The notes under the pieces were generated by a model. It did not search any database. It had not been told where the DNA came from and worked only from the letters and a program-made list of their open reading frames with translations. The position numbers were made by a program, and so were the translations under genes. A stretch of DNA of 64,000 nucleotides. Origin: Segatella copri. GTDB taxonomy: Bacteria; Bacteroidota; Bacteroidia; Bacteroidales; Bacteroidaceae. Location: the NCBI RefSeq assembly GCF_019249655.2, contig NZ_CP137557.1, positions 2,761,001 to 2,825,000 of the forward strand. Reading direction: 5' to 3'. Below, piece after piece: positions 25,422 through 35,085 of the stretch (position 1 is its first letter; every line of letters starts with the position of its first letter).

Positions 25422-28400
25422 TTAATTCTTCTCTACGAGAATGTTCAACTTAAAGTCATCAAACTCGGTCTCAACACCTGCGTTGTCACCGATTTCGATG
25501 CTGTCTGCCAATACCTGACCCTTGATGTAGTCGCCGAATGACTCGATGGCAGCATTGGTCTCCTCGTTAGGAGCCACAGTCACCTTGATGCGGTCGGTAA
25601 TCTCCAAACCAGTCTCCTTGCGGAGGTTCTGGATACGGTTGATCAGCTCACGAGCCATACCCTCCTTCTTCAATTCAGGAGTCAACTCTACCTCAAGTGC
25701 CACGGTCAGATTGCCCTCGTTAGATACGAGCCATCCTGGGATATCCTCTGAGATAATCTCCACGTCGGCTACCTCTACCACGGCTTCCTGTCCGTCAATA
25801 TTCAATGTGATGTTGCCTGCCTTCTCGAAGGCTGCAATCTGGTCTTGATCGAGTGCTGACATCTGGGCAGCAACACCCTTCATCAGCTTGCCGAACTTCT
25901 TACCCATCACTCTGAAGTTACACTTCACCTTCTTAACGAGAATGCCCTGACCCTCAATGAAGTTAACCTCCTTCACGTTCACCTCGTTCTTCAACAGTCC
26001 TGCTACAGCCTCGATGTGTGCCTTCTGTACATCATCTACGGCTGGAATCATGATCTGCTGCAGTGGCTGACGCACCTTGATGTTCACCTTGCGGCGCAAT
26101 GCCAATACCATAGAAGTAATCTTCTGGGCGATGGCCATACGCTCCTCCAGGTCGGCATCGATAGCAGCCTCATCAGCTACAGGGAACTTGTCGAGGTGTA
26201 CGCTCTCCAGTTCGCCGCCCAAGTCGTGATACAACTCGTCTGCATAGAATGGAGCAAATGGTGCCAGCAGCTTAGCCACTGTCATCAAACAGGTATAGAG
26301 AGTCTGGTAAGCACTCAACTTATCCTCGCTCATCTCCTTACCCCAGAAACGTTTACGGTTCAGACGAACGTACCAGTTAGAGAGGTCATCGTTCACGAAA
26401 GCGTCGATGAGACGGCCTGCGCGGGTTGGATCATAGCCAGCCAACTCTCTGTCAACACCCTTGATGAGGGTATTGAGTGAAGAGAGAATCCAGCGGTCGA
26501 TCTCTGGGCGCTTCTCGAATGGCACCTGAGCAGCCTCAGCATCGAAACCATCTACATTAGCATAGAGGGCGAAGAAACTGTAGGTATTATATAAGGTACC
26601 GAAGAACTTGCGACGGGTCTCATCCACACCGTTAGGGTCGAACTTCAGGTTGTCCCAAGGCTCGCTGTTGGTCATCATATAGAAACGAACAGGGTCGGCA
26701 CCATACTTATCGATCATCTCGAATGGGTTGGTTACGTTACCCACGTGCTTACTCATCTTGTTACCCTTGGCATCGAGAACGAGACCAGAAGAGATGACGT
26801 TCTTGAAGGCTACGCTGTCGAATACCATGGTAGCGATGGCATGCAGGGTGAAGAACCATCCACGGGTCTGATCCACGCCCTCGTTGATGAAGTCGGCTGG
26901 ATAGAACTTAGGAGGAATAGCATATCCCTCGTAGGTGCTGTGGATGAGTGCATCGCGGTCGGCCTCTGTGCCACGAGCCATCTCTCCCTCGAATGGGTAG
27001 TGGAGCTGGGCATAAGGCATTGAACCTGAATCGAACCAAACGTCAATCAGGTCGCTCTCACGATACATTGGCTTGCCCTCCTCGTTAACCAATACGATCT
27101 TGTCAACGTATGGACGGTGGAGGTCAATCTTATCATAGTTCTCCTGACAGTAGTCGCCAGGAACGAAACCATTCTCCTTCAATGGGTTGCTCTGCATGAT
27201 GCCGGCAGCCACAGACTTCTCGATTTCAGCATAGAGTTCCTCCAAGCTGCCGATGCACTTCTCGCCACGGTTCTCGTCACGCCAGATTGGCAATGGAGTA
27301 CCCCAGAAGCGTGAACGTGAAAGGTTCCAGTCGTTCAGGTTCTCGAGCCAGTTGCCGAAACGGCCTGTACCGGTGCTCTCAGGCTGCCAGTTGATGGTCT
27401 TGTTCAATTCTACCATGCGCTCCTTGCGGGCGGTATCCTTGATAAACCAGCTATCCAATGGGTAGTAGAGGATAGGCTTGTCGGTACGCCAGCAGTGAGG
27501 ATAGTTGTGAACATGTTTCTCGCTCTTGAATGCCTTGCCCTCCTGCTTCAACTCGTAGCAGAGTACGATGTTCAGATCTTCAGCCTTATCAGAAGCCTTC
27601 TTGTCCCAAACACCATCCACATTAAACTGTGGGTCGTAGGCATTCTTCACGTAGTCGCCTGCGTGATGAGCGTATGCCTCCTTGTTGACGCAAGCGTTCA
27701 CGAAGTTGGCATCGAGGTCTTCGATGAGATAGAACTTACCCTGCAGGTCAACCATTGGGCGGGTCTCACCCTTCTTATTAATAAGGTAGAGGGCTGGGAT
27801 GTTGGCATCCTTAGCCACCTTGGCGTCATCAGCACCGAATGTAGGTGCGATGTGCACGATACCAGTACCGTCATCGGTAGTAACATAGTCGCCGAGGATT
27901 ACGCGGAAAGCCTCGCTATCCATCTCAACGAACTTATCGCGACCATCCTCAGAAGCGAATACCTTCTCAGGATGAGCAGCTGCATATTCTGTTACGAAAG
28001 CTGGAGCAAAGGCATCTACCTTCTCGCATGGCTTCACCCATGGCAGGAGCTGCTCGTAGTGCATGCCTTCGAGGTCGGCACCCTTCATGTGGTCGATAAT
28101 GCGCCATGGGCACTGCTTCTTCTCCTTGTCGAATGGAAGGAGATCGCCTTCCTTGCACTCCTGGTCTGCCTTCAGATATGAACCTACCAGCGCCTCAGCC
28201 ATCACGAGAGTCATAGGCTCGCCATTGTAGAGGTTGTAGGTCTCGATGGCTACATAGTCAATCTTAGGACCCACACAGAGAGCCACGTTTGATGGCAGAG
28301 TCCAAGGTGTAGTGGTCCATGCGATGAAGTATGGCTTGCCCCACTTGGTCCACTCTGCCTTAGGATCCTTGATGAGGAACTGGGCTGTGGTGGTGAGGTC

Positions 28401-29033
28401 CTTAACATCGCGGTAGCATCCAGGCTGGTTCAACTCGTGAGAGCTCAAACCTGTACCTGCGCCTGGAGAGTATGGCTGGATGGTGTAACCCTTGTAGAGC
28501 AGGCCCTTGTTGTAGAGCTGCTTGAGGAGCCACCAGAGAGTCTCGATATACTTGTTATCGTAAGTGATATAAGGATGATCGAGATCTACGAAGTAACCCA
28601 TCTTCTCGGTCAACTCGCGCCACTCGGCGGTGAACTTCATCACGTTCTCGCGGCACTTGTGGTTGTAATCCTCGGTAGAGATATACTTCTCGGAAGCCTT
28701 GTTGTCGATATCCTTCTTGGTGATGCCGAGTTCCTTCTCGACACCGAGTTCAACAGGGAGTCCGTGGGTATCCCATCCCGCCTTGCGGTGAACCTGGAAG
28801 CCCTTCATGGTCTTGTATCTGTTGAATGTATCCTTGATACTACGTGCCAACACGTGGTGAATACCCGGGTGGCCATTAGCTGATGGAGGTCCCTCGAAGA
28901 AGATAAACTGAGGGCAGCCTTCACGCTCGTCGATAGACTTGTGGAAGATATCGTTTTTCTCCCACGCTGCTAGTACGTCATTGTTTGTCTGAGTGAGATT
29001 CAGACCGTTGTGCTCGGCAAATTTCTTAGCCAT
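25422..29033 (-). CDS. ileS: isoleucine-tRNA ligase
   Basis: The 1203-residue class I synthetase has a HIGH-equivalent motif (PSANGHPGIHHV, ~50-61), an editing domain (AWTTTPWTLPSNVAL), a KMSKS-equivalent (GNKMSKHVGN, ~689-698) and a DUF5915-type C-terminal extension. This is the long, eukaryote-like IleRS subtype, longer than the E. coli form, a type often associated with mupirocin resistance. It leads the run ileS-dksA-lspA-DUF4296. Confidence 0.96.
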   Translation of the reverse strand: MAKKFAEHNGLNLTQTNNDVLAAWEKNDIFHKSIDEREGCPQFIFFEGPPSANGHPGIHHVLARSIKDTFNRYKTMKGFQVHRKAGWDTHGLPVELGVEKELGITKKDIDNKASEKYISTEDYNHKCRENVMKFTAEWRELTEKMGYFVDLDHPYITYDNKYIETLWWLLKQLYNKGLLYKGYTIQPYSPGAGTGLSSHELNQPGCYRDVKDLTTTAQFLIKDPKAEWTKWGKPYFIAWTTTPWTLPSNVALCVGPKIDYVAIETYNLYNGEPMTLVMAEALVGSYLKADQECKEGDLLPFDKEKKQCPWRIIDHMKGADLEGMHYEQLLPWVKPCEKVDAFAPAFVTEYAAAHPEKVFASEDGRDKFVEMDSEAFRVILGDYVTTDDGTGIVHIAPTFGADDAKVAKDANIPALYLINKKGETRPMVDLQGKFYLIEDLDANFVNACVNKEAYAHHAGDYVKNAYDPQFNVDGVWDKKASDKAEDLNIVLCYELKQEGKAFKSEKHVHNYPHCWRTDKPILYYPLDSWFIKDTARKERMVELNKTINWQPESTGTGRFGNWLENLNDWNLSRSRFWGTPLPIWRDENRGEKCIGSLEELYAEIEKSVAAGIMQSNPLKENGFVPGDYCQENYDKIDLHRPYVDKIVLVNEEGKPMYRESDLIDVWFDSGSMPYAQLHYPFEGEMARGTEADRDALIHSTYEGYAIPPKFYPADFINEGVDQTRGWFFTLHAIATMVFDSVAFKNVISSGLVLDAKGNKMSKHVGNVTNPFEMIDKYGADPVRFYMMTNSEPWDNLKFDPNGVDETRRKFFGTLYNTYSFFALYANVDGFDAEAAQVPFEKRPEIDRWILSSLNTLIKGVDRELAGYDPTRAGRLIDAFVNDDLSNWYVRLNRKRFWGKEMSEDKLSAYQTLYTCLMTVAKLLAPFAPFYADELYHDLGGELESVHLDKFPVADEAAIDADLEERMAIAQKITSMVLALRRKVNIKVRQPLQQIMIPAVDDVQKAHIEAVAGLLKNEVNVKEVNFIEGQGILVKKVKCNFRVMGKKFGKLMKGVAAQMSALDQDQIAAFEKAGNITLNIDGQEAVVEVADVEIISEDIPGWLVSNEGNLTVALEVELTPELKKEGMARELINRIQNLRKETGLEITDRIKVTVAPNEETNAAIESFGDYIKGQVLADSIEIGDNAGVETEFDDFKLNILVEKN

Positions 29034-29073
29034 ATTATCTATTTTAATTTTATATTGTTTTTACTTTTGGGCG

Positions 29074-29081
29074 CAAAGTTA
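29074..29081 (-). promoter_or_regulatory. ileS promoter -7 box
   Basis: CAAAGTTA on the plus strand reads TAACTTTG leftward, matching TAnnTTTG, 41 bases before the ileS start codon. Confidence 0.65.
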
Positions 29082-29143
29082 CAAAAAAAATATGTTTTTC
29101 CCGAATAAAGGGGTAATAAATTAATAATTTTTCTATTAAAAAT

Positions 29144-29185
29144 CCCGATTTGAGCACCAAAATCGTATCGGATGCTCAAATCGGG
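29144..29185 (-). terminator. terminator after nadE
   Basis: CCCGATTTGAGCA (29144-29156) and TGCTCAAATCGGG (29173-29185) form a perfect 13 bp stem. On the minus strand it is followed by ATTTTTAATAG. It lies between the nadE stop and the ileS promoter. Confidence 0.85.
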
Positions 29186-29216
29186 AATCAATATTCTGTT
29201 AAGGCTGGCTGGAAAA

Positions 29217-31211
29217 CTACAGGTTTTCCGCCTCCTGCAGCCAGATGGAGGATGCGGCATCGCTAGGCATGCGCCAGTCGCCACGAGGACTGAGGCTCAC
29301 GCTTCCCACCTTCGGACCATCAGGCAGACAGCTTCGCTTGAACTGCTGGTTGAAGAAACGGCGAACAAATGTCTTGAGCCATTTCTTGATAGTCTCCTCA
29401 TCGTAGGAATCAGGATCGTTGTCGCTGATTTTCACACGCTCCAGCTTGGTATCGATAAACGCCTTCTTAGCCAACATGTAAATCTTGGCTGGACGGAAAC
29501 CGAAGCGCAGGAAGTAATAGAGGAAGAAATCATGCAGTTCGTATGGTCCCACAAGGTCTTCTGTCTTCTGCTTGATGTTTCCGTTCTCATCGGCAGGAAT
29601 CAGCTCTGGACTGATTGGCGTGTCGATGATGTCGCGCAGGGTGATGCGACTCTGCTCATCTACCCCACTCTCGGCAACATGGTTCACGAGATGACGGATC
29701 AGGGTCTTAGGGATGCTGGCATTCACGCCATACATGCTCATGTGGTCGCCATTATAGGTAGCCCAGCCCAGAGCCAGCTCAGAGAGGTCGCCGGTACCTA
29801 TCACCATACCGCCCATCTTGTTGGCAAGGTCCATCAGAATCTGGGTACGCTCGCGTGCCTGAGAATTCTCGTAGGTAACATCATGCACGCTGGCATCATG
29901 ACCGATATCCTCGAAATGCTGGGTCACCGCCTTGGCGATGCTGATTTCACGGATGCTGATGCCCAGACTCTGCATCAGCGAGATGGCATTATTATATGTT
30001 CTGTCGGTGGTTCCGAAACCTGGCATGGTAACACCCACGATGCCACGGCGGTCCATCTTCAGCTTATCGAATGCCTTGACGCAGACGAGCAGGGCAAGAG
30101 TGGAATCCAATCCGCCGCTGATGCCCACTACCACCGTCTTGGCATGGGTGTGGACGATGCGCTTGGCAAGACCCATCAACTGGATATTGAAAATCTCCTC
30201 GCAGGAGGCATTCATATCGCTGCTGGTAGGAATGAAAGGATGCGGATTCACCTCGCGCTCCAATACGAATTCACGCTCGTTCTCGGTAGGCTCAGCATCG
30301 ATGTTTCGGATATTGAACTGTCCGCCCAGAACCGAATATTTGATGTTGCGCTGGGCATTGACGTAGGTGGAATTGGTGCGACGCTCCGAACGGAGTTTCT
30401 CTACATCAACCTGCGCAATAACCATCTGAGGGTCAAGAGAAAAACGTTCACTCTGTGAAAGTAATACTCCATTCTCGTAAACCAGGGCATTTCCGCCATA
30501 AACCACATCCTGCGTGCTCTCGCCGAAACCACAGGAACTGTAGATGTAACCCGTCATGGTGCGGGCACTCTGCTGACTCAGCAGGCTCTTCAGATAGTTG
30601 TGCTTTCCGATGAGTTCATCGCTGGCAGAGAGGTTGAAGATAAGGTCGGCACCAGCCAGCGCCAACTTGTTGCTAGGAGGAGCCGGAGCCCATACATCCT
30701 CGCATATCTCCACGCCAAACTGCACGCCGTCGAAGGTGTGGAATATCTGAACATCGGGTGTCAGTTTCACCTTATGTCCGGCATAGCGAACCTCGCAATC
30801 GCGCAAGTCCTGCGCAGAGGCAAACCAGCGCTTCTCGTAGAACTCGCTGTAGTTAGGCAGATAAGTCTTTGGCACGATGCCCAAGATCTGTCCGTGCTGA
30901 ATCACGATACCGCAATTCAGTAGCAGGTCGCCTACCACTACCGGAGCACCGACAATAGAGATGATGTCGAGCTTTCGGGTGAAATCGAGCAGCATCATCA
31001 CTGCCTGCTCGGATGATTCCAGGAGCATCTGCTGTCGGAAGAGGTCCTGACAGGAATATCCCGTGATGGATAATTCCGGAAAAGTGATGATCTCTACGCC
31101 CTTGCCTTCCGCCTGGGCTATCTGGTTTTCTATCTGTTGGGTGTTGAAGATGACATCGCCCACCTTGACGGCAGGGATGGCACTTGCCACCTTAATAAAT
31201 CCGTACTTCAT
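29217..31211 (-). CDS. nadE: glutamine-dependent NAD+ synthetase
   Basis: The enzyme amidates nicotinate adenine dinucleotide to NAD. The N-terminal nitrilase-like glutaminase domain has its glutamate (TFPELSITGY) and cysteine (GVEICEDVWAP); the C-terminal synthetase domain has the P-loop GISGGLDSTLAL. I start it at 31211 (MKYGFIKVASAIPAVKVGD); the frame upstream to 31310 runs back into the neighbouring gene. Confidence 0.96.
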   Translation of the reverse strand: MKYGFIKVASAIPAVKVGDVIFNTQQIENQIAQAEGKGVEIITFPELSITGYSCQDLFRQQMLLESSEQAVMMLLDFTRKLDIISIVGAPVVVGDLLLNCGIVIQHGQILGIVPKTYLPNYSEFYEKRWFASAQDLRDCEVRYAGHKVKLTPDVQIFHTFDGVQFGVEICEDVWAPAPPSNKLALAGADLIFNLSASDELIGKHNYLKSLLSQQSARTMTGYIYSSCGFGESTQDVVYGGNALVYENGVLLSQSERFSLDPQMVIAQVDVEKLRSERRTNSTYVNAQRNIKYSVLGGQFNIRNIDAEPTENEREFVLEREVNPHPFIPTSSDMNASCEEIFNIQLMGLAKRIVHTHAKTVVVGISGGLDSTLALLVCVKAFDKLKMDRRGIVGVTMPGFGTTDRTYNNAISLMQSLGISIREISIAKAVTQHFEDIGHDASVHDVTYENSQARERTQILMDLANKMGGMVIGTGDLSELALGWATYNGDHMSMYGVNASIPKTLIRHLVNHVAESGVDEQSRITLRDIIDTPISPELIPADENGNIKQKTEDLVGPYELHDFFLYYFLRFGFRPAKIYMLAKKAFIDTKLERVKISDNDPDSYDEETIKKWLKTFVRRFFNQQFKRSCLPDGPKVGSVSLSPRGDWRMPSDAASSIWLQEAENL

Positions 31212-31257
31212 GTTACTTTGAACTTTGAGATTTGAACTTTGAACTTTATGATTACTT

Positions 31258-32400
31258 TTATCGGATAGTAACCTGTGTGGCACCATATCCATACTCCTGG
31301 AAGGAAGCATCCTGATAGGTGCAGCTCTTATAGCGATAGTTCAACTCATGGATGAGTGCCTGGCGCAATACGCCCTCGCCCTTACCATGGATGAAGATAA
31401 TCTTCTGTCCCTTGTTCTTCTTGTTCTCAGCCATCGTCTTCTTGAAGATATCCATCTGATAATGAAGAATATCGGCAGAGTTCATTCCTGCAGTTGTTTC
31501 AAGCACTTCATCTGCATGAAGATCGATGATGAGGGTACCGTCATCCTTCTTACTCTTCTTCTTGCTGGTGTTGGCTATCACCTTCTCGTCCTTGTACATC
31601 TGCTCCTTCAAGCGCTTGGAATCAATGACCAGCGGACGGGCTACCTCGTCGTTCTCTACGATGGTGAAGAGATAGGCTGGCGTCTCGAAGAAGTCATTCT
31701 CCTCGAAGAGATGAAGCTTGTAGAACTTCACCGGGTCGAGGCGGAACTGAACGTCCGTGGCTGGCTTCAGAAGGAAAGGCTTATCCTTCTTATAGGCAAT
31801 CAGCTGGATGGCGATGTGCTCCATCTCGTTCAGGGCTTCACGACCGAATTCCTCGATAAAGAGTTTGGTGTTCGGCTCGATTTCGCCTTCAGCCTTCAGG
31901 GTCCATGCATTGCCCTCGGCTACGAGATAGGTGTAGCGCAGATAGTAGTTGCTGTCGTTCACCATATACGATTCGAAGCGGGTATTGGTCACGTCCTTGA
32001 TGTCGATAGGCACGAAGGCGAGGTAAGCGCTGAGTTTGTTGCCGCCCGTACGCTCCTGAATCTGCTTCACGAAGGTAATCTCGCGGTCGGCAGCATCATA
32101 TTCCTCTACGTTCATATCCACGTCGTTCTCGTGCTCGTTCAGGATAGCCTTGATGCTTCGGCTGTCCTGATGCAGTTCGGTGTTGGCATGCTCCTCCGCT
32201 CTCTGCTTGGCATCCATCTTGGCAGAAATCATCTTGCCCATGGCATAGTCGTCCTGCTCCACCACTACCACCTCGTTGATAGGCATCGGAATCTCGAATC
32301 CGTCTTCATCCTCCACCAACACAATGTTTTTGCCCTGGAAGCCGGCCACCTTTCCGCCGCCCACTTCACTCAGGAATCTTACTTTATCACCTTTCTTCAT
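31258..32400 (-). CDS. DUF2027 and Smr domain protein
   Basis: The 380-residue protein has an N-terminal KOW/DUF2027 region (KKGDKVRFLSEVGGGKVAGF) and a C-terminal Smr endonuclease-like domain (IIDLHADEV, then FIHGKGEGVLR), found alone or at the end of MutS2. Smr domains nick nucleic acids, and in MutS2-like proteins act on stalled ribosomes or recombination intermediates. Which applies here is open. Its mRNA leader can form alternative hairpins. Confidence 0.9.
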   Translation of the reverse strand: MKKGDKVRFLSEVGGGKVAGFQGKNIVLVEDEDGFEIPMPINEVVVVEQDDYAMGKMISAKMDAKQRAEEHANTELHQDSRSIKAILNEHENDVDMNVEEYDAADREITFVKQIQERTGGNKLSAYLAFVPIDIKDVTNTRFESYMVNDSNYYLRYTYLVAEGNAWTLKAEGEIEPNTKLFIEEFGREALNEMEHIAIQLIAYKKDKPFLLKPATDVQFRLDPVKFYKLHLFEENDFFETPAYLFTIVENDEVARPLVIDSKRLKEQMYKDEKVIANTSKKKSKKDDGTLIIDLHADEVLETTAGMNSADILHYQMDIFKKTMAENKKNKGQKIIFIHGKGEGVLRQALIHELNYRYKSCTYQDASFQEYGYGATQVTIR

Positions 32401-32436
32401 AGCTATTTTATTTTTTATTTTTATCTAATCAATTAT

Positions 32437-32490
32437 TTAGCCTTAAGGATAAATATTTTTAGACTTAAGGCTAAATATTATTAGCCTTAA
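32437..32490 (-). promoter_or_regulatory. mutually exclusive hairpins in the Smr gene leader
   Basis: Three segments lie in the leader: TTAGCCTTAAG at 32437-32447, CTTAAGGCTAA at 32464-32474 and TTAGCCTTAA at 32481-32490. The middle one can pair with either neighbour, the layout of an attenuator or switch. The start codon is about 37 bases further on. Confidence 0.4.
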
Positions 32491-32548
32491 CTCAAAATAA
32501 ATTTTCCCTTAAGCGGAATCACTCTTTCTGAAACGAGGATACATTTTG

Positions 32549-32556
32549 CAAAGATA
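32549..32556 (-). promoter_or_regulatory. Smr gene promoter -7 box
   Basis: CAAAGATA reads TATCTTTG leftward. It would give a leader of about 140 bases containing the hairpins at 32437-32490. Confidence 0.55.
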
Positions 32557-32650
32557 CAAAAGATATTGCAAAATAGGGATGATTTTAATATTTTTAATGG
32601 TGCCAGGAAAATAATCTGTAGGAAATGGGCTGGAATTGGGATATTTTTTA

Positions 32651-32658
32651 TATCTTTG
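32651..32658 (+). promoter_or_regulatory. ispE promoter -7 box
   Basis: TATCTTTG lies 51 bases before the ispE ATG. It is divergent from the Smr gene promoter; no good -33 was identified. Confidence 0.6.
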
Positions 32659-32709
32659 CATCAATATTATAATGATATTAGTATTATCGACTCTTAAACA
32701 ATATTGATT

Positions 32710-33570
32710 ATGATTACATTTCCATGCGCCAAAATAAATCTTGGCTTAAACATAGTAAGCAAGCGGGCTGACGGTTACCACAACCTGGAGACCGTGTTCT
32801 ACCCTATCCCGCTTACCGACGCCCTGGAAATCAAACTGATGGGCGATGAATTTCCAAGCGAGGTGCCTTGTGACTTGAAGATTACGGGCAACGCTGTAGA
32901 TTGCGATGAGCAGAAGAACCTGGTGGTGAAGGCATACAATATGATTGCTGCCGACTTCAAGATTCCTCGCATCCATGCTCATCTGGTGAAGCGTATTCCT
33001 TCGCAGGCCGGAATGGGTGGCGGCTCGGCTGATGCTGCCTACATGATCCGTCTGCTTGATGAACGCTTCCGCCTCAACATCGGAATCCCGGAGATGGAGC
33101 GATATGCGGCCAAACTGGGTGCCGACTGCGCCTACTTTATCAGTGCTGACCCTGAGGATGGAGATACAGCCTGCTATGCTGAGGGTATCGGCGACGAACT
33201 GATGCCGGTGAGCGGTCCTGGCGACAACATGAAGGGCTATTACATTGTGGTGGTGAAGCGCGACGACATCGCCGTAAGCACCAAGGATGCCTATGCTGCC
33301 ATCACCCCGAAGCAGCCTGCCAAGTGCTGCCGCGACATCGTGCGCCAGCCTATCGAGACGTGGAAGGAGGAGCTCATCAACGATTTCGAGGCTCCTATCT
33401 TTGCGATGCATCCCGAGCTTGCCGAAATCAAGCAGAAGCTCTATAATCTGGGTGCCGTATATGCAGCCATGAGCGGAAGCGGGAGTGCCATCTTCGGCAT
33501 CTTCAAGCATAAGCCAGCGAATATCGAAGAGCAGTTCGACGGAATGTTCTGCAAGGTATTAAAACTCTAG
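32710..33570 (+). CDS. ispE: 4-diphosphocytidyl-2-C-methyl-D-erythritol kinase
   Basis: This GHMP-family kinase phosphorylates CDP-methylerythritol in the MEP isoprenoid pathway. The substrate motif AKINLGLNIVSKRADGYHNL and the ATP loop IPSQAGMGGGSADAA are intact, and length is normal. I use the ATG at 32710; a TTG two codons upstream would also be open. Confidence 0.96.
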   Translation: MITFPCAKINLGLNIVSKRADGYHNLETVFYPIPLTDALEIKLMGDEFPSEVPCDLKITGNAVDCDEQKNLVVKAYNMIAADFKIPRIHAHLVKRIPSQAGMGGGSADAAYMIRLLDERFRLNIGIPEMERYAAKLGADCAYFISADPEDGDTACYAEGIGDELMPVSGPGDNMKGYYIVVVKRDDIAVSTKDAYAAITPKQPAKCCRDIVRQPIETWKEELINDFEAPIFAMHPELAEIKQKLYNLGAVYAAMSGSGSAIFGIFKHKPANIEEQFDGMFCKVLKL

Positions 33571-33579
33571 ATTTAAATA

Positions 33580-34197
33580 ATGATGAACGAAGAAACACAT
33601 CAGAAACTGATGACTATCAAGCGAAGCTTTCGCTTGCTGATGAACGGTCCGGGTTCGCAATCCATGCGCGACAAGGGCTTGGGATATAAGCTGAATTGGG
33701 GTGTGCCCTTCTATGAATTGAAGAAGATGGCGCAGGAATACGGCAAGGATTACGACCTCGCCATTGAACTTTGGAAGGAAGACATCCGAGAGTGCAAGAT
33801 TCTTGCCACCCTCATCATGCCTGCCGACAGGATGCTTGCCGAGATAACGGATATCTGGATGGAGCAGGTGCAGAGCCAGGAGATGGCAGAGATGCTTGCC
33901 TTCAACCTGTTGCAGCATGTGGAGTATGCGCCTGTCATTGCCTATCAATGGATAGCCAGCGACAAACCGCTTTACGAAATAGCCGGTTTCCAGCTTCTAG
34001 CCCGTCTCTTTGCGAATGGCAAAGAACCTAACGACCGTGGTATCAATGAGTTCCTGGATCAGGCTGCCGTTGCCTTCCAGGGTGACAACATGGGTGTGAA
34101 GCATGCAGCCGCCAATGCAGTGATGCGTTTCTGCGATTTCGGAGAAGATTTCGAGAATATCGCCAGAGGGGCACTCAAGGGTATCTTCGAGATATAA
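33580..34197 (+). CDS. AlkD-like DNA alkylation repair protein
   Basis: The 205-residue all-helical protein matches the HEAT-like DNA alkylation repair family (GVPFYELKKMAQEYGKDYDL, LWKEDIRECKILATLI), whose members remove bulky or charged alkylated bases. It follows ispE by 9 bases and is probably co-transcribed. The start could be either of two adjacent ATGs (33580 or 33583). Confidence 0.85.
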   Translation: MMNEETHQKLMTIKRSFRLLMNGPGSQSMRDKGLGYKLNWGVPFYELKKMAQEYGKDYDLAIELWKEDIRECKILATLIMPADRMLAEITDIWMEQVQSQEMAEMLAFNLLQHVEYAPVIAYQWIASDKPLYEIAGFQLLARLFANGKEPNDRGINEFLDQAAVAFQGDNMGVKHAAANAVMRFCDFGEDFENIARGALKGIFEI

Positions 34198-34328
34198 TTT
34201 TATCTGCGGAGTTTTTATTCATCGGATCTCACGCGGAGTTATCGGAAACATTCTTGCTTTTCGGATTACGCACGGATTAAACGGAAAGCGACCTGTTCGG
34301 TCGAGTAACCGGAACTGCATGATGTATA

Positions 34329-34469
34329 GTCACGCAGATTTCGCAGATGACGCAGATTTTAGGTCAAAAATCTGTGTATATCTGTGGAATCTGTGGGACA
34401 CAAGTGGAAGCTGTGGGACATAAAAAGAGTCAATCAAAAAATCTGCGTTATCTGCGAAATCTGCGTGAC
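34329..34469. repeat. palindromic TCTGCG repeat between convergent genes
   Basis: The arms GTCACGCAGATTTCGCAGAT... (34329-34360) and ...ATCTGCGAAATCTGCGTGAC (34438-34469) are 32 bp and nearly perfect inverted copies. Between them are further TCTGTGGAATCTGTGGGA units. It ends one base before the NUDIX gene stop and may serve as a terminator for both flanking genes. The rest of 34198-34328 shows nothing. Confidence 0.8.
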
Positions 34470-34470
34470 C

Positions 34471-34974
34471 TTATAACATGAAAAACTTCTGGTATTCGTT
34501 TTCGAAATTCGGAGTGAAAACACCTTTGCCTATATTTTCCTTGATTTCATCCTTACTCCAGAATCTGCCGCCAGCCAATTCCTCCTGGCTCGGTTTCACC
34601 TCGCCATCATACACACAGCGATGCACATATACCAGTTCCTTTTCTCTCTGACTCTCAAACACATAGTGTCCTAAAGACTCCGGTTCGAAATCCGTGATTC
34701 CCAGTTCTTCCCTCACTTCACGATGAAGCGCCTGGTTCACGCTCTCTCCCAAATCCACATGTCCGCCACAGGCAGTATCCCACTTATCAGGCTGGATATC
34801 CTTCCATGCCGGACGATGCTGGAGATATAAATCTCCCTTACTGTTGAATACATGCAGATGAACCACAGGATGCAATATCTTGCTTCCATCATGGGCATGA
34901 CCTCGGGTGATGGCACCCAGGATATTGCCCATTTCATCTACTATCGGAAATTCCTCGTTCTTGTTATCTGTCAT
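34471..34974 (-). CDS. NUDIX hydrolase
   Basis: The 167-residue protein has a complete Nudix box (GGHVDLGESVNQALHREVRE, then ELGI), the metal-binding helix that cleaves nucleoside diphosphate-X bonds. The N-terminus (FPIVDEMGNILGAITRGHAH, ILHPVVHLHVF) resembles the isopentenyl-isomerase-like NUDIX subgroup. The substrate is unknown. Confidence 0.9.
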   Translation of the reverse strand: MTDNKNEEFPIVDEMGNILGAITRGHAHDGSKILHPVVHLHVFNSKGDLYLQHRPAWKDIQPDKWDTACGGHVDLGESVNQALHREVREELGITDFEPESLGHYVFESQREKELVYVHRCVYDGEVKPSQEELAGGRFWSKDEIKENIGKGVFTPNFENEYQKFFML

Positions 34975-34984
34975 CGTTTTTTTT

Positions 34985-35085
34985 AAAGTTTATAGTTAAT
35001 AGTTTATAGCGGCTTCGCCGTATAGCAAAATTGCCGTATAGCAAAAATTGCCCTATAAACTATCAACTCTTAACTATTAACTATC
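34985..35085. repeat. simple AT-rich intergenic repeats
   Basis: Copies of ACTATTAACTATC-type and TTGCCGTATAGCAAAA-type units fill the gap between the M49 and NUDIX genes. Similar AACTATTAACT motifs occur near 22915, 44998 and 61905. Confidence 0.5.

Noticed and set aside
29039..29284. 81-codon minus-strand frame between nadE and ileS
   Set aside because: It covers the nadE terminator and the ileS promoter and has no recognisable content.
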